Below, piece after piece: positions 20,799 to 20,920 of a stretch of DNA of 20,920 nucleotides. A model generated the notes under the pieces. The model had not been told where the DNA came from, searched no databases, and saw only the letters and a program-made list of their open reading frames with translations. The stretch comes from Chitinophaga pinensis (GTDB lineage Bacteria; Bacteroidota; Bacteroidia; Flavobacteriales_D; Crocinitomicaceae). The stretch covers positions 1 to 20,920 of the forward strand of contig CAMBRH010000014.1 in NCBI GenBank assembly GCA_945870115.1, given 5' to 3'. Each line of letters opens with the position of its first letter. The stretch's first letter is position 1. The position numbers and the translations under genes are program-made.

Positions 20799-20920
20799 AT
20801 GAATAAGTTTATACAAAATATAAAAAACATCTGGAAGGTAGAGGAATTGAGAAAGAGAATCATTTTGACTCTTTCTCTAATTCTAATTTACCGTGTAGGG
20901 TCATTTGTGATTTTACCAGG
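20799..20920 (+). CDS. secY: Protein translocase subunit SecY, N-terminal fragment (cut by window edge)
   Basis: SecY forms the protein-conducting channel of the Sec translocon in the inner membrane. Forty codons are visible. The first 20 residues read MNKFIQNIKNIWKVEELRKR, and the first membrane helix follows (IILTLSLILIYRVGSFVILP, residues 21-40). The cytoplasmic N-terminus, the IW..EEL..R pattern and the R(V)GS..LPG transition into the plug region are typical of SecY. The position after rplO is the usual one. The gene runs off the right edge; the start is 24 bp after the rplO stop. Confidence 0.95.
   Translation, partial: MNKFIQNIKNIWKVEELRKRIILTLSLILIYRVGSFVILP

Overview
The window looks like a chromosomal piece of an AT-rich member of the Bacteroidota, most likely order Flavobacteriales. 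The evidence is a type IX secretion C-terminal sorting domain (LYPNPTS...), signal peptides ending in FSQ/QAQ, promoters of the Bacteroidota type (TAnnTTTG at -7), few Shine-Dalgarno sequences, and a str-S10-spc ribosomal supercluster with no tuf gene between fusA and rpsJ. I do not assign a genus.

Layout. Positions 1-46 may be the tail of an upstream gene. From 65 to 2857 there are three envelope genes of unknown function: a secreted 270-aa protein, a 422-aa outer-membrane beta-barrel candidate with a conserved FVRDR..ADVHVLIT motif, and, on the minus strand, a small lipoprotein. A minus-strand UvrD/PcrA DNA helicase fills 2922-5231. Next comes an accessory stretch (about 5260-8420) holding a 96-aa GIY-YIG endonuclease-like protein, a 175-aa membrane-anchored unknown whose stop overlaps the start of a 522-aa T9SS-secreted LamG protein, and many copies of a short hairpin repeat.

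From a good promoter at 8477-8507 to the right edge runs one plus-strand array: rpsL, rpsG, fusA, rpsJ, rplC, rplD, rplW, rplB, rpsS, rplV, rpsC, rplP, rpmC, rpsQ, rplN, rplX, rplE, rpsN, rpsH, rplF, rplR, rpsE, rpmD, rplO and a truncated secY. Gaps are mostly under 25 bp, so this is probably one very long transcription unit making ribosome parts, EF-G and the Sec channel. A promoter-like box sits just before secY.

The most unusual content is the hairpin repeat family in the intergenic regions at 5265-5595, 5903-6065 and 8297-8418. I count 11 full cores of the form CTGAG-GCN-CTCG (7 on plus, 4 on minus). Flanking arms change from copy to copy but stay self-complementary, i.e. they covary. Some copies are expanded as 18-bp or 41-bp tandem arrays, and oppositely oriented copies bracket the GIY-YIG gene directly. 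This resembles a REP-like palindrome family. A link to the GIY-YIG protein is my inference and is untested.
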